Assembly: GCA_023432885.1 (NCBI GenBank)
Contig: JAEZEU010000394.1
Span: forward strand, 1-8,022
Length of the DNA stretch: 8,022 nucleotides
DNA from: Pseudomonadota bacterium
GTDB lineage: Bacteria > Pseudomonadota > Alphaproteobacteria > Rhizobiales > Xanthobacteraceae
Direction of reading: 5' to 3'
Below are positions 5,922-8,022 of the stretch, piece after piece (position 1 is the first letter of the stretch; every line of letters begins with the position of its first letter). The notes under the pieces are model-generated. The model searched no databases. It saw nothing but the letters and a program-made list of their open reading frames with translations, and was not told where the DNA came from. Position numbers and translations under genes: made by a program.

Positions 5922-5937
5922 CTTGCGTAGACACAAG
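5922..5937. promoter_or_regulatory. Near-palindromic operator candidate in divergent promoter region
   Basis: CTTGCGTAGACACAAG consists of 7-bp arms CTTGCGT and ACACAAG with one mismatch, separated by AG. It lies mid-way in the 142-bp gap between the divergent dioxygenase and serine hydrolase genes, 60-70 bp from each start, where a regulator could act on both. The regulator family is unknown and no regulator gene is adjacent. Confidence 0.35.
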
Positions 5938-5940
5938 CGG

Positions 5941-5970
5941 TTGGATCGGGCGGCACTTTTCGGCTATCAA
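5941..5970 (+). promoter_or_regulatory. Weak sigma-70-like promoter candidate for the serine hydrolase
   Basis: TTGGAT (5941-5946) and TATCAA (5965-5970) are separated by 18 bp, ending 34 bp before the hydrolase ATG. It starts 3 bp after the near-palindrome at 5922-5937, so that element would overlap or flank the polymerase site. The match to consensus is poor. Confidence 0.22.
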
Positions 5971-6004
5971 GTCCGCCTCCCCGCTCGTTCCGGAGAACCG
6001 TTCC

Positions 6005-7279
6005 ATGCTTGCCCCAACCCCCGCCTCACCCGAATCCGCAGGGATGTCCAGCGCCGCGCTCGCCCGTGCAGAGCGGCATCTGAAGGAACGCTATATCGAT
6101 GCCGGCCGCTACCCGGGGACGCAGCTCCTGGTCTACCGCCGCGGCAAGGTCGTGCACTCCTCGGTGCAAGGCTATGCCGATCTCGCGCGCAAGGTGCCCG
6201 TCAAGGACGACACCATCTTCCGCATCTACTCCATGACCAAGCCGATCACCTCGGTGGCGTTCATGATGCTGGTGGAGGAAGGCCGCGTCGCGATCGACGA
6301 GCCCGTGCACAAGTATATTCCGGAGTGGAAGAATCTCGGCGTGTTCGTCGCCGGCAGCAATCCGGCCTATCTGACGAAGCCGCCCGCGCGGCCGATGCTG
6401 ATCGTCGACCTCCTGCGCCACACCTCCGGCCTGACGTATGGCTTCCAGCAGCGATCCAATGTCGATGCCGGCTATCGCGACAGGAAGATCGGCGAGGTCG
6501 TCACGTCAGGCACGCTGGATTCGATGATCGCGGATCTTGCGAAAATGCCCTTGGAGTTCTCGCCGGGCGAAGCGTGGAATTATTCGCTCTCGACCGACGT
6601 GATCGGCTATCTGATCGGCAAGATCTCCGGTCAGCCGTTCGAGCAATTCCTGAAGGAACGCATCTTCAAGCCGCTCGGCATGAACGACACCGATTTTCAT
6701 GTACCTGCCGACAAGGCGCATCGCCTCGCCGCGTGCTATTCCGCCGATCCGCCCGGCGAACTCAAGTTCCACGCCACCGAGCGCAAGGCGATGCTCACCT
6801 TGCAGGATGACCCGACGAAGAGCCCTTATCTCATGCCGCCCACCTTCTTTTCCGGCGGCGGTGGATTGTGCTCGACGTCGGCCGACTATCTCACCTTCTG
6901 CCGCGCACTGCTAAACCGGGGCGAACTCGGCGGCGTCCGCCTGCTCGGACCGAAGACGCTGGCGCTGATGACGACCAACCATCTGCCTGGCGGCCGTGAC
7001 TTGCCTGCCATGTCGCGCTCGATGTTCAGCGAGGCAACCAACAATGGCATCGGATTTGGGCTCGGCTTTGCCGTCACCATGGACCCGGCGCAGACGCTGA
7101 TCGCGGGCAGCCCCGGCGAATATTTCTGGGGCGGCGCCGCCGCGACCGCCTTCTGGATCGATCCCGCCGAAGAGCTGATTACGATCTTCATGACCCAGGT
7201 CATGCCGTCGACCGCCTACCCGATCCGGCGCGAGCTGCGCACCATGATCTATTCGGCAATCACGGACAGTAATCTCTGA
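6005..7279 (+). CDS. Serine hydrolase, class C beta-lactamase fold (family VIII esterase-like)
   Basis: A 424-residue hydrolase of the beta-lactamase/penicillin-binding-protein-like family, probably an esterase or amidase. The nucleophile motif is Ser76-Met-Thr-Lys79 (YSMTKP). The second motif contains Tyr193 (WNYSLST), where the usual Y-x-N reads YSL. The third motif position holds Trp375-Gly-Gly (YFWGGAAAT) in place of KTG, a pattern seen in family VIII carboxylesterases and not in true AmpC enzymes. Other family landmarks are LLRHTSGL near 136-143, FSPGEAW near 185-191 and GGGGLCST near 284-291. No signal peptide is evident (MLAPTPASPESAG), so a cytoplasmic location is likely. GGAG about 9 nt before the ATG supports this start. 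It is divergent from the ring-cleavage dioxygenase, which may mean it releases an aromatic substrate from an ester; that link is inferred. Antibiotic resistance is not suggested. Confidence 0.9.
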   Translation: MLAPTPASPESAGMSSAALARAERHLKERYIDAGRYPGTQLLVYRRGKVVHSSVQGYADLARKVPVKDDTIFRIYSMTKPITSVAFMMLVEEGRVAIDEPVHKYIPEWKNLGVFVAGSNPAYLTKPPARPMLIVDLLRHTSGLTYGFQQRSNVDAGYRDRKIGEVVTSGTLDSMIADLAKMPLEFSPGEAWNYSLSTDVIGYLIGKISGQPFEQFLKERIFKPLGMNDTDFHVPADKAHRLAACYSADPPGELKFHATERKAMLTLQDDPTKSPYLMPPTFFSGGGGLCSTSADYLTFCRALLNRGELGGVRLLGPKTLALMTTNHLPGGRDLPAMSRSMFSEATNNGIGFGLGFAVTMDPAQTLIAGSPGEYFWGGAAATAFWIDPAEELITIFMTQVMPSTAYPIRRELRTMIYSAITDSNL

Positions 7280-7329
7280 AAAAAGGCGGTTCCACGCTGC
7301 GCCGCGGTATCGAGCAGCGACCGAATTCC

Positions 7330-7358
7330 TTGGCGAAATTTAGCGCTTAACTTAATGT
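7330..7358 (+). promoter_or_regulatory. Possible sigma-70-like promoter for the membrane sensor gene
   Basis: TTGGCG (7330-7335) and TAATGT (7353-7358) are separated by 17 bp and lie 32 bp before the GTG at 7390, in a locally AT-rich stretch of the 110-bp gap. The match is moderate. No hairpin-plus-T-run terminator for the upstream hydrolase was found in this gap. Confidence 0.28.
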
Positions 7359-7389
7359 TCCGTGCGGCTTCGTCTCGTCCGGGATCCCT

Positions 7390-8022
7390 GTGCCGAAACT
7401 TTCCTTGCCAGTGCGCCTTGCCCTTCTGGTGGCAGGAACCACACTGCCGCTTATCATGTTCGCGGCGGGCATCGTCTTCCATAATTACGAACAGGACCGC
7501 AGGAACGCGACCCAGCGCGTACTGGAGACGGTGCGCTCGATTCGCATGGTGCTCGATGCCGAGGTGCAGCGGATGACGGGTGGCCTGCAGGTGCTGGCCC
7601 TTACTCCCTCCTTGCGCGGCGGCGACTACAACACCTTTCGGTCGATCGCGCTCGGCTTTCTGGAGCAATACGGCAAAGAGGGCGTGGTGCTGGTCGCCGA
7701 TCGTCAGGGACGGCAGGTGTTCTCCTCCCTGACCGTTGACACCGCGAGCCTGCCTCCGCGCAACAACCGCGACATTGTCGAACAGGTCTTCCTCACCAGG
7801 CAGCCCGCCTACTCAAACCTGTTTGTCGGCGCGGTCACGAAGAAGCTCATCGTCACGGTAGAGGTACCCGTGATGAGGGAGGGTGATGTGGCCTACGTCA
7901 TCTCCTTCAGCCCGCCGATCAAGATATTCCAATCGATTGTCGAACAGCAGCGGCCCAGCCCCGACTGGACCGTGGCGATATTCGACGGCAAAGGCACCAA
8001 TTTCGCGCGAGTGCCGAACCCG
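7390..8022 (+). CDS. Membrane-anchored sensor protein, N-terminal part (likely sensor kinase)
   Basis: The frame is open to the right edge, giving 211 residues of a longer protein. It starts with a short basic segment and one membrane helix (about residues 9-28, VRLALLVAGTTLPLIMFAAG). An extracytoplasmic region follows, beginning with an amphipathic helix (about 32-65) and continuing into a mixed alpha/beta part (LVADRQGRQVFSS, KLIVTVEVPV, AYVISFSPPI). This layout resembles Cache-like sensing domains in front of histidine kinases or diguanylate cyclases; no output domain is visible, so the kinase call is inferred from the architecture. The nearest upstream in-frame stop is TAA at 7348-7350, and the only reasonable start after it is GTG at 7390 (MPKLSLPVRLA), with a weak GGGA upstream. 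An ATG at 7355 is in another frame. It is 110 bp past the hydrolase on the same strand and is probably a separate unit. Confidence 0.8.
   Translation, partial: MPKLSLPVRLALLVAGTTLPLIMFAAGIVFHNYEQDRRNATQRVLETVRSIRMVLDAEVQRMTGGLQVLALTPSLRGGDYNTFRSIALGFLEQYGKEGVVLVADRQGRQVFSSLTVDTASLPPRNNRDIVEQVFLTRQPAYSNLFVGAVTKKLIVTVEVPVMREGDVAYVISFSPPIKIFQSIVEQQRPSPDWTVAIFDGKGTNFARVPNP

Noticed and set aside
5863..6006. N-terminal extension of the dioxygenase up to 6006.
   Set aside because: It would overlap the hydrolase start. The ATG at 5862 has a good ribosome-binding site and gives the usual family length.
5032..6810. Very long open frame on the plus strand (592 codons) crossing the dioxygenase and the hydrolase start.
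   Set aside because: It lies antisense to the dioxygenase and out of frame with the hydrolase, both of which have full catalytic motifs. Its translation shows no domain and is Arg-rich, as expected of a GC-rich shadow frame.
7249..7668. Minus-strand open frame of 139 codons across the hydrolase end and the sensor start.
   Set aside because: Antisense to a frame with a clear membrane helix and sensor-like region; its translation has no recognisable features.

Overview
The window is GC-rich, with tightly packed genes and codon use typical of an alphaproteobacterium. The protein style (NrtABC-type importer with a Tat-exported binding protein, intradiol dioxygenase, a Cache-like membrane sensor) suggests Bradyrhizobium or a close relative. 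That assignment is an inference from recognition, not from a search.

Layout: (1) 1-809, minus strand: an aldo/keto reductase, cut by the left edge of the window. (2) 1005-4587, minus strand: a four-gene run transcribed from right to left, consisting of a nitrate-binding protein (NrtA), an ABC permease (NrtB), an ABC ATPase (NrtD) and a single-domain hemoglobin. (3) 4588-4950: a 363-bp gene-free region. It holds a sigma-54-like promoter candidate, a possible structured leader RNA for nrtA, and a perfect 33-bp inverted repeat just past the dioxygenase stop. (4) 4951-5862, minus: an intradiol ring-cleavage dioxygenase. (5) 6005-7279, plus: a class C beta-lactamase-fold serine hydrolase, divergent from the dioxygenase across a 142-bp shared control region. 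(6) 7390 to the right edge, plus: the N-terminus of a membrane-anchored sensor protein.

The central theme is nitrate uptake coupled to nitric oxide or oxygen chemistry. The NrtA-NrtB-NrtD importer brings nitrate into the cytoplasm. The hemoglobin encoded directly behind it could deal with NO formed during nitrate/nitrite metabolism, as proposed for the Bradyrhizobium hemoglobin Bjgb, which lies near nitrate assimilation genes. No nitrate or nitrite reductase lies inside the window. Hairpins sit at the nrtA-nrtB junction, at the nrtD-hemoglobin junction and just after the hemoglobin, suggesting segment-specific mRNA stability.

The dioxygenase/hydrolase pair looks like a separate small catabolic unit for aromatic compounds or esters, possibly sharing an operator. 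I found no tRNA, rRNA, CRISPR array, insertion sequence or phage gene. I saw no convincing wholly new system; the most interesting non-coding signals are in the nrtA leader and the 33-bp inverted repeat.
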